Shown here: positions 34,359 through 43,792 of the stretch, one piece after another
How positions within the stretch are numbered: the stretch's first letter is position 1
Layout of the letters: each line of letters opens with the position of its first letter
NCBI GenBank assembly: GCA_029262175.1
Contig: JAJCZV010000070.1
Span: 60,649-124,648 of the forward strand
Source of the DNA: Gemmatimonadota bacterium
GTDB taxonomy: Bacteria > Gemmatimonadota > Gemmatimonadetes > Palauibacterales > Palauibacteraceae
Direction of reading: 5' to 3'
Length of the DNA: 64,000 nt
Notes under the pieces: model-generated
The model's database searches: none
What the model saw: only the letters and a program-made list of their open reading frames with translations
What the model was told of the DNA's origin: nothing
Position numbers and translations under genes: made by a program

Positions 34359-35984
34359 ATGGCCCAGCAAAGCAGAATCCGCCTCCCGGAGCTCCGGGGA
34401 ATGACCACGGACGGCACCTCTTATGACTCGGAGATGGCCGGGGTCATGTGGGGCCGTGCGCGACTGATCTTCCTCGTTGGCCTGGTCGCTTCATCGATCG
34501 TTTTCATTTTCAATCGGACGTACGACCTTCAGCCGATCTCTCCGCCGCTCGGGCCGTGGCAAGAGCCGGCCCATCTCATCCACCCGCTGAGCTTCGTCGT
34601 TGGACTCTTCCTGGTTCACCGAGGCGAGCGGACGCTCAAAAGGGTTCAGAACGTCGCGTTGTGGGTCGTTGCCATCAATGTGGCGTTGGTCATCCCGTCC
34701 GTCGGCGCCTTCTATCCCTCTCGCGAGGTATTCCTCCCTGTCGCGCTGCTGCTTTTTGTCACGGCCTCGTTTCTTCCCTGCGTGAACGCTCAGATCTGGC
34801 TCGCGGCGTTGGCGGTGGGCTCGAGCGTCCTGACCGAGTTCGTCATCCCGTTGGTCAACTCGGAAGTCGGGGCCTATTGGGCGAGCATCGGGAGCCGCAC
34901 CGCCTGGTTCGAACACGCATGGCGGGTCGTTGGCATCGCCCTGATCAGCGGAGTGTCCGTGTTGATCAGCCGGAGCCTGAACAAGCTTCACAGAAGCGCT
35001 CACAACGCCGAGCGCATGGGCAACTATGTCATCGAGAAAGAGCTGGGTGCCGGTGGGATGGGTCAGGTTTTTGTCGCGCGTCATGCCATGATTTGCAGGC
35101 CAACCGCACTCAAGGTCATGACCGTGCCGGAGGGCGAGGGGGAATCGGAGGCGGCGCTGAAACGTTTCGAGCGGGAAGTGCAACTGTCGGCGTCGCTCAC
35201 TCATCCGAACACGATCACGATTTTTGATTTCGGGAGGACGGCGGACGACACGTTCTACTACGCGATGGAGTACTTGGAGGGGATGGACCTCGACACCATG
35301 GTCGAGAGGCTCGGGCCCATGCCACCCGAGCGCGTGGTGTACTTCCTTCGCCAGGTCTGCGGCTCGCTCGGTGAGGCACATGGTCGTGGCATCGTCCATC
35401 GAGACATCAAGCCGTCCAACATCTTTATTACGCACCGGGGAGGCCTCTACGATTTTGTAAAGGTCCTCGACTTCGGGCTCGCGCGGCAGGTAAAGCCGGC
35501 GGACGACACGGGTCTCACGAAAACAGGGGTCGTGCTCGGGACCCCGCGCTACATTGCTCCCGAATCGCTCTATGGTGCTCGACAAGCAGACGCTCGATCC
35601 GATCTCTACAATCTCGGAGGTGTCGCTTATTGGATGCTTACCGGACACCCTCTGTTTCCCGGTGCGTCGAGCGTCGACTTGATCATCGACCACGTGAAGA
35701 CCGTTCCCGAGCTCCCGTCTGTCGCGGCGGACCAACCCATCACCAAAGAGTTGGATGCCGTGATCATGAAACTCCTCGAGAAAGATCCTGCGGATCGCTA
35801 TCAGAGCGCGGACGAGCTGCTCACGGGGCTCCAATCACTCCGATTCGAGTCAAACTGGAGTCAAACGCGCGCTCGGGAGTGGTGGGACGAGAACGCCCCC
35901 GAGATGGTGATTCGAGCCAAGCCGAAGGACGGCGCGACGCTCGCAATACACGGGCAGAAGCCCGGTGTCGTTGCCAGGGTCTGA
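34359..35984 (+). CDS. Membrane Ser/Thr protein kinase with C-terminal kinase domain
   Basis: 541 residues. Residues of about 30-205 form a membrane domain of roughly five or six helices. The kinase follows: P-loop GAGGMGQVF at 231-239, Lys252 (TALKVM), HRDIKPSN, and the DFG motif in KVLDFGLARQ, then GTPRYIAPE. All catalytic residues are present. Most bacterial kinases of this PknB-like group have the kinase first and the membrane segment after it; here the order is reversed, with no extracytoplasmic sensor domain beyond the loops. The ATG at 34359 is preferred over the TTG at 34347. Confidence 0.9.
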   Translation: MAQQSRIRLPELRGMTTDGTSYDSEMAGVMWGRARLIFLVGLVASSIVFIFNRTYDLQPISPPLGPWQEPAHLIHPLSFVVGLFLVHRGERTLKRVQNVALWVVAINVALVIPSVGAFYPSREVFLPVALLLFVTASFLPCVNAQIWLAALAVGSSVLTEFVIPLVNSEVGAYWASIGSRTAWFEHAWRVVGIALISGVSVLISRSLNKLHRSAHNAERMGNYVIEKELGAGGMGQVFVARHAMICRPTALKVMTVPEGEGESEAALKRFEREVQLSASLTHPNTITIFDFGRTADDTFYYAMEYLEGMDLDTMVERLGPMPPERVVYFLRQVCGSLGEAHGRGIVHRDIKPSNIFITHRGGLYDFVKVLDFGLARQVKPADDTGLTKTGVVLGTPRYIAPESLYGARQADARSDLYNLGGVAYWMLTGHPLFPGASSVDLIIDHVKTVPELPSVAADQPITKELDAVIMKLLEKDPADRYQSADELLTGLQSLRFESNWSQTRAREWWDENAPEMVIRAKPKDGATLAIHGQKPGVVARV

Positions 35985-36086
35985 CCCCGGCAGCGATGCC
36001 TTCACACGGACGTGGGTCGCGAACGTTCGTGGAGGACGCGGGTAAGCGCGTTCACGACCCGCCTACTTCCAGTTCAAGGTGTTCGT

Positions 36087-37754
36087 ATGAGATATGTGAA
36101 AGCCTCACGCGCGCAAATCACTTCGTGTTTCGCGCTGCTATTGCTTGGCTGCGGCGGCGCTGCTGCGGCGCCGGATGAATCCCTCGAGCTCATCGAGACC
36201 GAGGGATTGGCCGAGCATATTCGCGTCCTGGCGTCGGACGAGTTCGAGGGTCGCGCGCCGGCCTCCGAAGGCGAGCGTCTGACCGTCGAGTATCTGAGCG
36301 ATGCATTTGCGAATCTGGGTCTACGGCCCGGGAACGGGGATGCTTGGGTTCAACCGGTTCCACTCGTTGCAATCACCGCCGATCCGAACATGACGCTGTT
36401 GGTCGAAGGAGACGACGGCGATCGCTCGTTGTCGTACGAAGAAGATTTCATGGTGTGGACGAAGCGTGTCATCGATCGCAGCTCACTCGACGACTCCGAG
36501 CTCGTGTTCGTCGGCTATGGAATCGTCGCCCCCGAATATGGTTGGGACGACTACGCGGGCGTCGACGTAACTGGAAAGACCGTCGTTGTGCTCGTAAACG
36601 ACCCGGGCTACGCGACGGGCGATGAGGCGTTGTTCAATGGGCACGCCATGACCTACTACGGTCGGTGGACCTACAAGTTCGAAGAAGCCGCCCGACAGGG
36701 CGCTGCTGGAGCGTTGATCATCCACGACACGGGCCCCGCCGGATACCCGTGGGAAGTGGTCACCGGGAGTTGGTCCGGGCGTCAGTTCGGCCTGGTGGCA
36801 GACGACGCAAACCTGTCTCGAGTGGCGGTCGAGGGTTGGCTTCAACTCGATGTCGCCCGAGACCTGTTCGAACTGGCGGATCTAGACATGGCGAGCCTCA
36901 TGGAAGACGCGACGGAGCCCGACTTCGAGCCGGTCCCCATGCAGATCGCCGCCACCCTCGAGATCCGGAACAAAGTCGAACGTTCGGTCTCCAATAACGT
37001 CGCCGCATGGATCGAAGGCTCGGAACGTCCGGACGAGTTCATCGTGTTCATGGCGCACTGGGACCACCTGGGGCGCGACGAAACGTTGGAAGGCGACCAG
37101 ATCTACAATGGAGCGTTGGATAACGCGACGGGAACGGCTGGCCTGCTCGAGATCGCCGAAGCTTTTGCCGCGCTCGATCCGCCTCCTGCTCGTTCGGTTC
37201 TGTTTCTCGCCGTGACGGCGGAAGAGAAGGGTCTCCTCGGATCGGAGTACTATGGAGAGCACCCGCTCCAACCGCTCGAGAACACGGTCGCCGCGATCAA
37301 CATGGACGGTCTGAATACGATCGGGCCCGTGCACGACATCACGGTCATCGGGTTAGGTAATTCCGAGCTCGACGACTACTTGGAACAGGCTGCGACGGCG
37401 CAGAACAGGGTCGTGCGCGCAGATCCCGAGGCGGAAAAGGGATTTTTCTATCGGTCGGACCACTTCAATTTCGCAAAGAAGGGCGTCCCCGCTCTCTATA
37501 CAGATCGGGGTATGGACCACATCGAGTTCGGCGAGGAGTATGGCCGCCGGATGAGCGAGGAGTACACGGCCGAGCGGTATCATAAGCCGTCCGATGAGTG
37601 GGATGAATCTTGGGATCTCGATGGGGCGGTGGACGATCTTCGGCTGTTGTTCGAGATTGGCTACCGGTTGGCGGGCGAGGACGTGTGGCCGAACTGGCGG
37701 GAGGGCAATGAATTCCGCGCGGCGCGAGACGTGATGATGGGGGCGAGTCGATAG
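36087..37754 (+). CDS. M28-family metallopeptidase lipoprotein with inserted PA-type domain
   Basis: 555 residues. The signal ends in a lipobox-like LLLGCG. The N-terminal part has HIRVLASDEFEGRAPASEGE; a PA-like domain follows (VFVGYGIVAPEYGWDDYAGVDVTGK, AARQGAAGALIIHD). The catalytic part shows the zinc ligands in AHWDHLG, ALDNATG, AEEKGLLGS and NMDGLN, and a late His region (YHKPSDEWD). M28 enzymes of this layout are secreted aminopeptidases. The ATG at 36087 starts the signal; an upstream ATG at 36012 adds only Arg-rich sequence. Confidence 0.92.
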   Translation: MRYVKASRAQITSCFALLLLGCGGAAAAPDESLELIETEGLAEHIRVLASDEFEGRAPASEGERLTVEYLSDAFANLGLRPGNGDAWVQPVPLVAITADPNMTLLVEGDDGDRSLSYEEDFMVWTKRVIDRSSLDDSELVFVGYGIVAPEYGWDDYAGVDVTGKTVVVLVNDPGYATGDEALFNGHAMTYYGRWTYKFEEAARQGAAGALIIHDTGPAGYPWEVVTGSWSGRQFGLVADDANLSRVAVEGWLQLDVARDLFELADLDMASLMEDATEPDFEPVPMQIAATLEIRNKVERSVSNNVAAWIEGSERPDEFIVFMAHWDHLGRDETLEGDQIYNGALDNATGTAGLLEIAEAFAALDPPPARSVLFLAVTAEEKGLLGSEYYGEHPLQPLENTVAAINMDGLNTIGPVHDITVIGLGNSELDDYLEQAATAQNRVVRADPEAEKGFFYRSDHFNFAKKGVPALYTDRGMDHIEFGEEYGRRMSEEYTAERYHKPSDEWDESWDLDGAVDDLRLLFEIGYRLAGEDVWPNWREGNEFRAARDVMMGASR

Positions 37755-37790
37755 GGCCAACTGGAAGCGGTTCGGGGGGGACCGCGGAGT

Positions 37791-38816
37791 ATGGAGATGG
37801 AAGAGACGTACGAACGACATCTAGCCGAGATCGTGGCGGCCATGCCAAAGGAGCCCTGCGTCGTTGCGTTGGTGCCGACCATTCCCTTGCAGGACGCGGC
37901 CGCGCTCGCGAGCGACGTAGCCCAAAGGGTAGGGAAATCGCGGCGAGGGCACACGATCCTCACGAGTTTCGAGTCCTATCCGTCCTGTATCGATCACGAG
38001 ATCGGCGTCGAAGGAGGAAAGGGCCTGACGGAGGTCCTTTCGAAGGATGTTTCGATGGCCGGCGCGGCGGCTCCGGGCGCAGCGCGCGGCTTCATATATC
38101 TCCCTGCTGGTGGCGGTGCTCTGCGCGGCGAAGTGCTATTGAGGTCCGAGGCGTGGCGAATGCTGAGCGCTTCGGTCGTGAAGAGCGGGGGAACCGTCCT
38201 GGCTGTCGTGCCGCCGACCGTCTTCACGGCGGTGAACGAGGGTCGATCGGAGGGTGCTGGGCGACGGTTCGATGCGGTGGTTTGGCTCGGAGGGTCGCGT
38301 CGCTCACAGAAAGGCGTTCAACTGGCCGCGATCGCCAGCGGTGCTCGAGACCTCGGCGGGGTCCAGCTGCCGTCGGGACCTGGTGGGGAAGAGGATCGTC
38401 GAGCGACGCCCGACCGTCGGGCACCCACCGAACGAAGACGCCAGGCGAATCGACGAGCCACGAGTTGGCAAGCCGTCCAACGGCCCCCGATCAGCTCCGA
38501 GACCGTCGCTGAAGCGCCGCCGACTCCGAGGACGTCCGCCACGGCGAAGGCGTCGTCGAGCGCCCATGCGCCTCAGACCGCAGCCACTCCCAACGGCGCC
38601 TCGCACCGCCCGCCGACTTCGATCGTGGGACTCACCACCCAACTCGGGCATGGACCTCGCCGCCGCGCGTTGGACAAACGAAGACGGAGGAATCGCATCG
38701 TGCTGATTGTCCTGGGGGTCTTCGTCGCCGCCTGCGCCGCGGTGTTCGTCATCCAGGGACAGCGATCGTCCGGTCCCGCCGAACCCGGACCTCGAGTACA
38801 AGGCTCCGGTCCTTGA
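37791..38816 (+). CDS. Degenerate CpsD/MinD-like (BY-kinase-like) domain with C-terminal membrane helix
   Basis: 341 residues. The first 180 follow the rhythm of CpsD/CapB ATPases: a strand (CVVALVPTIPL), then GKGLTEVLSKDVSM, RGFIYLPAGG and a late strand (GGTVLAVVPPTVF). But where these enzymes have a Walker A (GxxGxGKT), this protein has PTIPLQDAAAL, and the second Walker motif with its Asp is replaced by TILTSFESYP, so ATP binding is unlikely. Residues 195-300 are Arg/Pro/Ala-rich and probably disordered. A single membrane helix (IVLIVLGVFVAACAAVFVIQ) lies near the end. The relation to CpsD is by pattern only. Its stop overlaps the next gene. Confidence 0.7.
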   Translation: MEMEETYERHLAEIVAAMPKEPCVVALVPTIPLQDAAALASDVAQRVGKSRRGHTILTSFESYPSCIDHEIGVEGGKGLTEVLSKDVSMAGAAAPGAARGFIYLPAGGGALRGEVLLRSEAWRMLSASVVKSGGTVLAVVPPTVFTAVNEGRSEGAGRRFDAVVWLGGSRRSQKGVQLAAIASGARDLGGVQLPSGPGGEEDRRATPDRRAPTERRRQANRRATSWQAVQRPPISSETVAEAPPTPRTSATAKASSSAHAPQTAATPNGASHRPPTSIVGLTTQLGHGPRRRALDKRRRRNRIVLIVLGVFVAACAAVFVIQGQRSSGPAEPGPRVQGSGP

Positions 38817-41800
38817 AGCGAGTCGGGCTGCTCGCAATCGCAGGCCTGTTGCTCGTCCAGACCGGCCTGATCGCTCAGCCCGGGGCGCGGGCGTTCGAGC
38901 GCTCCGAGATCGAGCAGCTGGTTGCCCACATGTCTTGGCGGTCGATCGGTCCCGCCGAGATGGGCGGGAGAACCGTCGACATCGCCGCCATACCCGGCGA
39001 TCCCGGCACGGTCTATTTCGCCACCGCGAGCGGCGGGCTTTGGAAGACGGAAGATGGCGGGATCACCTGGCGATCCTTGTTCGAGTCGGGCGGTACCCTT
39101 TCCCTGGGCGCCGTGACGCTCGCGCCGTCGGATCCGAACGTGTTGTATCTGGGCAGCGGCGAACACAACCCGAGAAACTCCACGTCGATTGGCGACGGGG
39201 TCTACCGGTCTCGCGATGGTGGTGAAACGTGGACGCATGTCGGGTTGGCCGATAGCGAACGGATCGCCCGCATACGAGTGCATCCGAACGATTCCGACGT
39301 GGTGTACGTCGGCGCCATGGGTCACCTGTGGGGTCCCAACGACGAACGCGGCGTGTTTCGATCGCTCGACGGCGGAGACACGTGGGAACGTGTGCTGTTC
39401 GTCGACGAAAACACCGGTGTTGCCGATCTCGCCCTGGATCCTTCCAACCCTCGCATCCTGTATGCGGCGATGTGGGATTTCCGTCGTCAGCCATGGCACT
39501 TCCGAAGCGGCGGTCCCGGCAGCGGGATTTATCGATCCAAGGACGCGGGCGAGACGTGGCAGCGTCTGACGAATGCGGGTCTGGACAACGGTCTCCCGTC
39601 GGGAGTGCTGGGCCGCATCGGGATCTCGATCGCGGCGTCCAACCCCGACGTCGTCTACGCGATCGTCGAGTCCGAGTCCGACGGCGTGCTGTGGCGCTCA
39701 AACGATGGCGGTGACAAATGGGAACTCGTTTCGAGCTCGCAACAAGTGGGTGGGCGCCCCTTCTACTATTCGGACATACGCGTCGACCCGACCGATGAGA
39801 ACACCCTGTACGGCATCGCCGGCGGGCTTCACAAGTCGATCGACGGCGGGCGCACTTGGCAAAGGATCGCGGCCAACATCCACGGAGACCATCACGCACT
39901 GTGGATCGATCCGGAAAACGCGGACCGCCTGATCAACGGCAACGACGGTGGGTTCCATTTCTCGCCCGACGGTGGGGATACGTGGGAGTTCGCAAACACG
40001 GTTCCGCTCGCGCAGTTCTACCAAATCGCGGTCGACAACCGCGAGCCGTATACGGTGTGCGGAGGTCTACAAGACAACGACACTTGGTGCGGCCCGAGCC
40101 GCACGACGAACGTCGCGGGTTCGCTTCAGAACTATTGGCACGAAATCATCGGGCCGGGCGACGGAATGTACGTACAGTTCGACCCCACAGACTCTGACAT
40201 CGCTTACGCGAACACGCAGGGCGGCAATCTGTTTCGCGTCGATCTCGGTACTGGGGAGGCACGCTCGATCCGTCCCTATCCGCCTGGCCTCGGTGGCGTC
40301 GGGGCCGACGCGCACGAGGTTCGCTTCCATTGGAACGCGCCGGTTCACATGTCTCCGCACGATCCGGGGACGGTCTATTTTGGCGGGAATGTGCTCTTTA
40401 GGACGCGTGATGGCGGTCAACGCTGGGATGAGGTCTCGCCGGATCTGACGCGAGCGGAGCCTGAAAAGCTCGTCTCTTCGGGCGGTCCGATCACACCAGA
40501 CAACACGACGGCCGAGACCCACGCCACGATCTATACGATCGCCGAGTCGCCTCTTGAAGCCGGCGTCATCTGGGTCGGCACCGACGACGGAAACGTCCAG
40601 CTCACGCGCGATGGTGGCGAGACCTGGGTCGATCTGACCCCGCGCATCTCCGGTCTTCCCGACGTCTCGTGGATCTCGCGCATCGAGGCGTCGCGGCGCG
40701 ATGCAGGGACCGCCTACGTGGCCGCCGATCGACACCGTGTGGACGACATGCGGCCGTACCTGTTCGTGACCAGAGACTTTGGCGAAACCTGGGAGAGTAT
40801 CTCGGAGGGGCTTCCGACGCCCGGCTACGTCCACGTCGTCCGCGAGGACCCGAGAAACCCGGACGTCCTCTACGTGGGGACGGAGCTCGGCGTGTGGGCG
40901 TCGCTTGCGGGAGGGCGTGATTGGTTTTCGCTGCGAAACGGTCTCCCGCCTGTCGCGGTGCGCGACCTGCTCGTCCACCCGCGCGACAACGACCTCGTCA
41001 TCGGAACGCACGGACGCGGCGCATGGATTCTAGATGACATTGGATGGATTCAAGAGCTCGCAGGGGCACTCTCGGCCGATCGCCATCTATTCGCGCCGCG
41101 GGTCGCTACGCGTTTCGAGCCTGCGATCCGACGGTTCCGTTTCGACATCGGAGACCGCGTGTTCGTGGGCGAGAACCCCCCTATGGCTTCGATCACGTAT
41201 TACCTCGCGGAGGCCGTCAGCGAAGTCGAGGAGGGCGACCCCGCGCCAGGCGCGACCGATCAAAACGATGACGACGACCCGAACCTCGTCAAGCTCCACA
41301 TCGTCGACGTGGCCGGCGATACGGTGCGGACGCTCGAGGGGCCGACCGAGCGCGGAGTGCAGCGCGTGTCGTGGGACCTGCGTTTTGGGGCGGATCGAGC
41401 GGAAGATGATGACGACGGGTTTCGGGTCCGCACGACCCAGCCGCGGGTGCTGCCGGGGATCTATGCCGTTCACCTGGAGGTGGCCGTCGACTCCGCGAAC
41501 GAACCCCCTCCGGCCGGTGCGCGTCCGGCCGAGATCGAAGTGGTCCTCGACCCGCGCCTCTCGGCTCGGCCGGAGGATCTACGCGTTCAGTTGGCGGCGC
41601 TCCGCCGGCTCGGCGAACTCACCGAGTCGGGCGTCGATGCCGTGCGAGAACTCGACAGCGTCAGGGAGCAACTCGAGAGGTGGCGAGACCGACTCGAGGT
41701 TCTCGATGAGGACCCCTCCGGGCTGGCCGACTCCGCGAAGGCTCTGCTGGTCGCCCTCGACGAGACGAGGGAACGCTTCGTCCCTGACGAGGAAGATCCA

Positions 41801-42022
41801 GGCCCCGGTCTGCTCGGGCGGATCGCGAATCTGATGGGACAGGTAGGCCGCGCCACGAATGTGCCCACGGAGCCTCAGGTCGCATGGAGCGATCGCTACG
41901 CGGAAGAACTGGCCGACGCGCTGCGCGCGCACGCAACCGTTCTCGATCGCGTGGCATCGTTCGCCCGAGCGCTCGATGCCCTCGGACTCGGCTTCGTCGA
42001 ACCGGAACGGCGACGGCGGTGA
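38813..42022 (+). CDS. Secreted sortilin/VPS10-type beta-propeller protein with BNR repeats
   Basis: 1069 residues with a signal peptide (MKRVGLLAIAGLLLVQTGLIAQ). From residue 40 to about 720 it has repeated BNR/Asp-box motifs of the S-x-D-x-G-x-x-W type (KTEDGGITW, RSRDGGETW, RSLDGGDTW, RSKDAGETW, RSNDGGDKW, KSIDGGRTW, LTRDGGETW and others), the sign of sortilin/xyloglucanase-like propellers. The C-terminal part includes a beta domain and a helical region (about 960-1060). Such proteins are common in Gemmatimonadota- and Bacteroidota-like genomes; no enzyme activity is evident. The TTG start overlaps the previous stop by TTGA. Confidence 0.88.
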   Translation: MKRVGLLAIAGLLLVQTGLIAQPGARAFERSEIEQLVAHMSWRSIGPAEMGGRTVDIAAIPGDPGTVYFATASGGLWKTEDGGITWRSLFESGGTLSLGAVTLAPSDPNVLYLGSGEHNPRNSTSIGDGVYRSRDGGETWTHVGLADSERIARIRVHPNDSDVVYVGAMGHLWGPNDERGVFRSLDGGDTWERVLFVDENTGVADLALDPSNPRILYAAMWDFRRQPWHFRSGGPGSGIYRSKDAGETWQRLTNAGLDNGLPSGVLGRIGISIAASNPDVVYAIVESESDGVLWRSNDGGDKWELVSSSQQVGGRPFYYSDIRVDPTDENTLYGIAGGLHKSIDGGRTWQRIAANIHGDHHALWIDPENADRLINGNDGGFHFSPDGGDTWEFANTVPLAQFYQIAVDNREPYTVCGGLQDNDTWCGPSRTTNVAGSLQNYWHEIIGPGDGMYVQFDPTDSDIAYANTQGGNLFRVDLGTGEARSIRPYPPGLGGVGADAHEVRFHWNAPVHMSPHDPGTVYFGGNVLFRTRDGGQRWDEVSPDLTRAEPEKLVSSGGPITPDNTTAETHATIYTIAESPLEAGVIWVGTDDGNVQLTRDGGETWVDLTPRISGLPDVSWISRIEASRRDAGTAYVAADRHRVDDMRPYLFVTRDFGETWESISEGLPTPGYVHVVREDPRNPDVLYVGTELGVWASLAGGRDWFSLRNGLPPVAVRDLLVHPRDNDLVIGTHGRGAWILDDIGWIQELAGALSADRHLFAPRVATRFEPAIRRFRFDIGDRVFVGENPPMASITYYLAEAVSEVEEGDPAPGATDQNDDDDPNLVKLHIVDVAGDTVRTLEGPTERGVQRVSWDLRFGADRAEDDDDGFRVRTTQPRVLPGIYAVHLEVAVDSANEPPPAGARPAEIEVVLDPRLSARPEDLRVQLAALRRLGELTESGVDAVRELDSVREQLERWRDRLEVLDEDPSGLADSAKALLVALDETRERFVPDEEDPGPGLLGRIANLMGQVGRATNVPTEPQVAWSDRYAEELADALRAHATVLDRVASFARALDALGLGFVEPERRRR

Positions 42023-42149
42023 TGGGCGGCCCGTGCGACGCGGGCGAAGCCTCTTTTGCTCTGGACCAAGCCGTTTCGCTCTGGCGAACCCCTCCCGGGG
42101 CGGTCCATTTTTGCATGGATGCTGCGACTCGACGCATGAGGAGGTGTGA

Positions 42150-43736
42150 ATGTCTGCAATCCCGTTCTCGATCCGAGCCCCGCGCACCCTGGCCCTGGTG
42201 TCGCTCGCGCTAGCCGTCACCGCCGTCGGCGTTGCCGCTCAGGCGTTCGCCCCCGTCTATCACGAGGACTCACAGCTCATCGTCAACCGCGGCAAACAGG
42301 CGTTCATGCTCTGCAACGGCCTTTTCGTGTCGGGTCGAACCGTTGAACAGATCTACGCCGAAGAGCTGAAGCTCGGTCTGATGCCCTTGTTGCCCCTCGA
42401 GGATGTGACCATCGACGTCGAGCGTCGCGCGGTCATGGTTGGAGATGGCGATCACCAATCCGTCGCGGTTGGATCGAGTTCGTTCGGCGGGCTCAATGAA
42501 GCCGGCGGGTGGGAAGAGGGTGTGCCGGTGATGCGCGCCGTCTTTCGCGAGGGTCTCGGATGCATGACGCTTGCTCCCGACCAGTCGCTCGACGACATGG
42601 ACGAACTGCCAGAGTTGGTGATGGCGCCCGCGCCAGGCGACCCGAGTCAGATTGCCTGGCCCGATGGCGACCTCGTCCCGGAGAAGTCACTGCCGATGGG
42701 TGTCGACGCTGCCGCGCTCGAAGCGGCTGGTGAGTGGGCGTTCGATCGCGTCGGCCATGGCGGTCACGAGTCGCAGATCACGCTCAGCTTCTTGGTCGTT
42801 CACAAGGGCGACATCGTGTATGAGCGCTACGGCCCAAACGTCGACATGACGACGCGGACCCGCACGTGGTCCACGGCCAAGAGTATTGCGAGCACGCTCA
42901 TAGGCGTCGCCGTCGATGAAGGGATGCTAGATCTCGACGAGCCGCTCCCGTTCGATGAATGGCAACCATCGCGTCGGGTCCCCGGATTCGTCGATCCGCG
43001 TCGCGAGATCACGCTGCGACATGCGTTGAACATGTCGAGCGGCCTGTATCCCGTGGACAATCGACTGTGCTCGATCATCGGCTCTTGTCTGAGCTACTTC
43101 GCAGGCACGAGTTCGGTGGAAGGTGCGATGGATCGCGGTGTCGTGGCCGAGCCTGGCACGGCATGGGACTACGAGAACTACGACACGTTGCTCGGCGTAC
43201 TCGCGTTGAAAACCGCGCTTAGCGATGAGCAGACGTATCTCGAGTTTCCCCGCGTCGCCCTGTTCGATCGCATCGGAATGCGAAGCACGCTGCCTGGAGT
43301 CGATCGCTTCGGCGACTACGTCATGTCGAGTCAGGTCTATACCAACGCACGCGATCTCGCGCGCCTGGGGCTTCTGTATCTCAACGACGGCATGTGGGGT
43401 GGCGAGCGTCTGTTGTCCGAAGAGTGGATCGACTTCGCGCGGACGCCGGCACCTGCGACCGCCAACATCGGCAACTTCTATGGGGGTCAGTTTTGGCTGC
43501 CTAACGACAATCGACCGGACGTGCCGCAGGACGCATACACGACCGCGGGGAATCGCGGCCAGTACGCGACCATCGTCCCGTCCTACGATCTCGTGATCGT
43601 TCGGCGCGGACTCGATTGGCAGCCTGGGCCTGGCACCGCGTTCTCATGGGAAGACATGGTCGTCGAGGTGGTGAAGGCGTTCCCGGAGCAACCGGCCGCC
43701 GCCAAGTTCGTCGCGACCGACCAGCAGGAGCACTAA
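42150..43736 (+). CDS. Beta-lactamase-family serine hydrolase (class C type)
   Basis: 528 residues with a signal peptide ending near GVAAQ. The hydrolase part begins around residue 200. The nucleophile Ser and Lys lie in TWSTAKS (SxxK motif), the Tyr motif in YENYD (YxN), and a third region in TAGNRGQY. This is the class C beta-lactamase/esterase fold, used by carboxypeptidases, esterases and others. The first 190 residues are a separate uncharacterised region. A strong GAGGAGGT site stands 5 bases before the ATG. The stop codon is the first part of a repeat hairpin. Confidence 0.88.
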   Translation: MSAIPFSIRAPRTLALVSLALAVTAVGVAAQAFAPVYHEDSQLIVNRGKQAFMLCNGLFVSGRTVEQIYAEELKLGLMPLLPLEDVTIDVERRAVMVGDGDHQSVAVGSSSFGGLNEAGGWEEGVPVMRAVFREGLGCMTLAPDQSLDDMDELPELVMAPAPGDPSQIAWPDGDLVPEKSLPMGVDAAALEAAGEWAFDRVGHGGHESQITLSFLVVHKGDIVYERYGPNVDMTTRTRTWSTAKSIASTLIGVAVDEGMLDLDEPLPFDEWQPSRRVPGFVDPRREITLRHALNMSSGLYPVDNRLCSIIGSCLSYFAGTSSVEGAMDRGVVAEPGTAWDYENYDTLLGVLALKTALSDEQTYLEFPRVALFDRIGMRSTLPGVDRFGDYVMSSQVYTNARDLARLGLLYLNDGMWGGERLLSEEWIDFARTPAPATANIGNFYGGQFWLPNDNRPDVPQDAYTTAGNRGQYATIVPSYDLVIVRRGLDWQPGPGTAFSWEDMVVEVVKAFPEQPAAAKFVATDQQEH

Positions 43737-43780
43737 GTCCGGCTGTGCCGGACCGCATAAGTCCGGCTTTGCCGGACCGC
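43734..43780. repeat. Paired direct-repeat hairpins beginning at a stop codon
   Basis: Two 23-base copies (43734-43756 and 43758-43780), period 24, differ at one base. Each folds as GTCCGGC-TGT-GCCGGAC or GTCCGGC-TTT-GCCGGAC, a 7-bp stem with a 3-base loop. The TAA that starts copy 1 is the stop codon of the serine hydrolase. The genes on either side converge, so this pair could also terminate transcription. Confidence 0.75.
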
Positions 43781-43792
43781 GATCGCTAGCGC

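Noticed and set aside
43734..43780. CRISPR-like repeats
   Set aside because: Only two copies, a 1-base spacer, and each repeat is a hairpin; there are no cas genes in the window.
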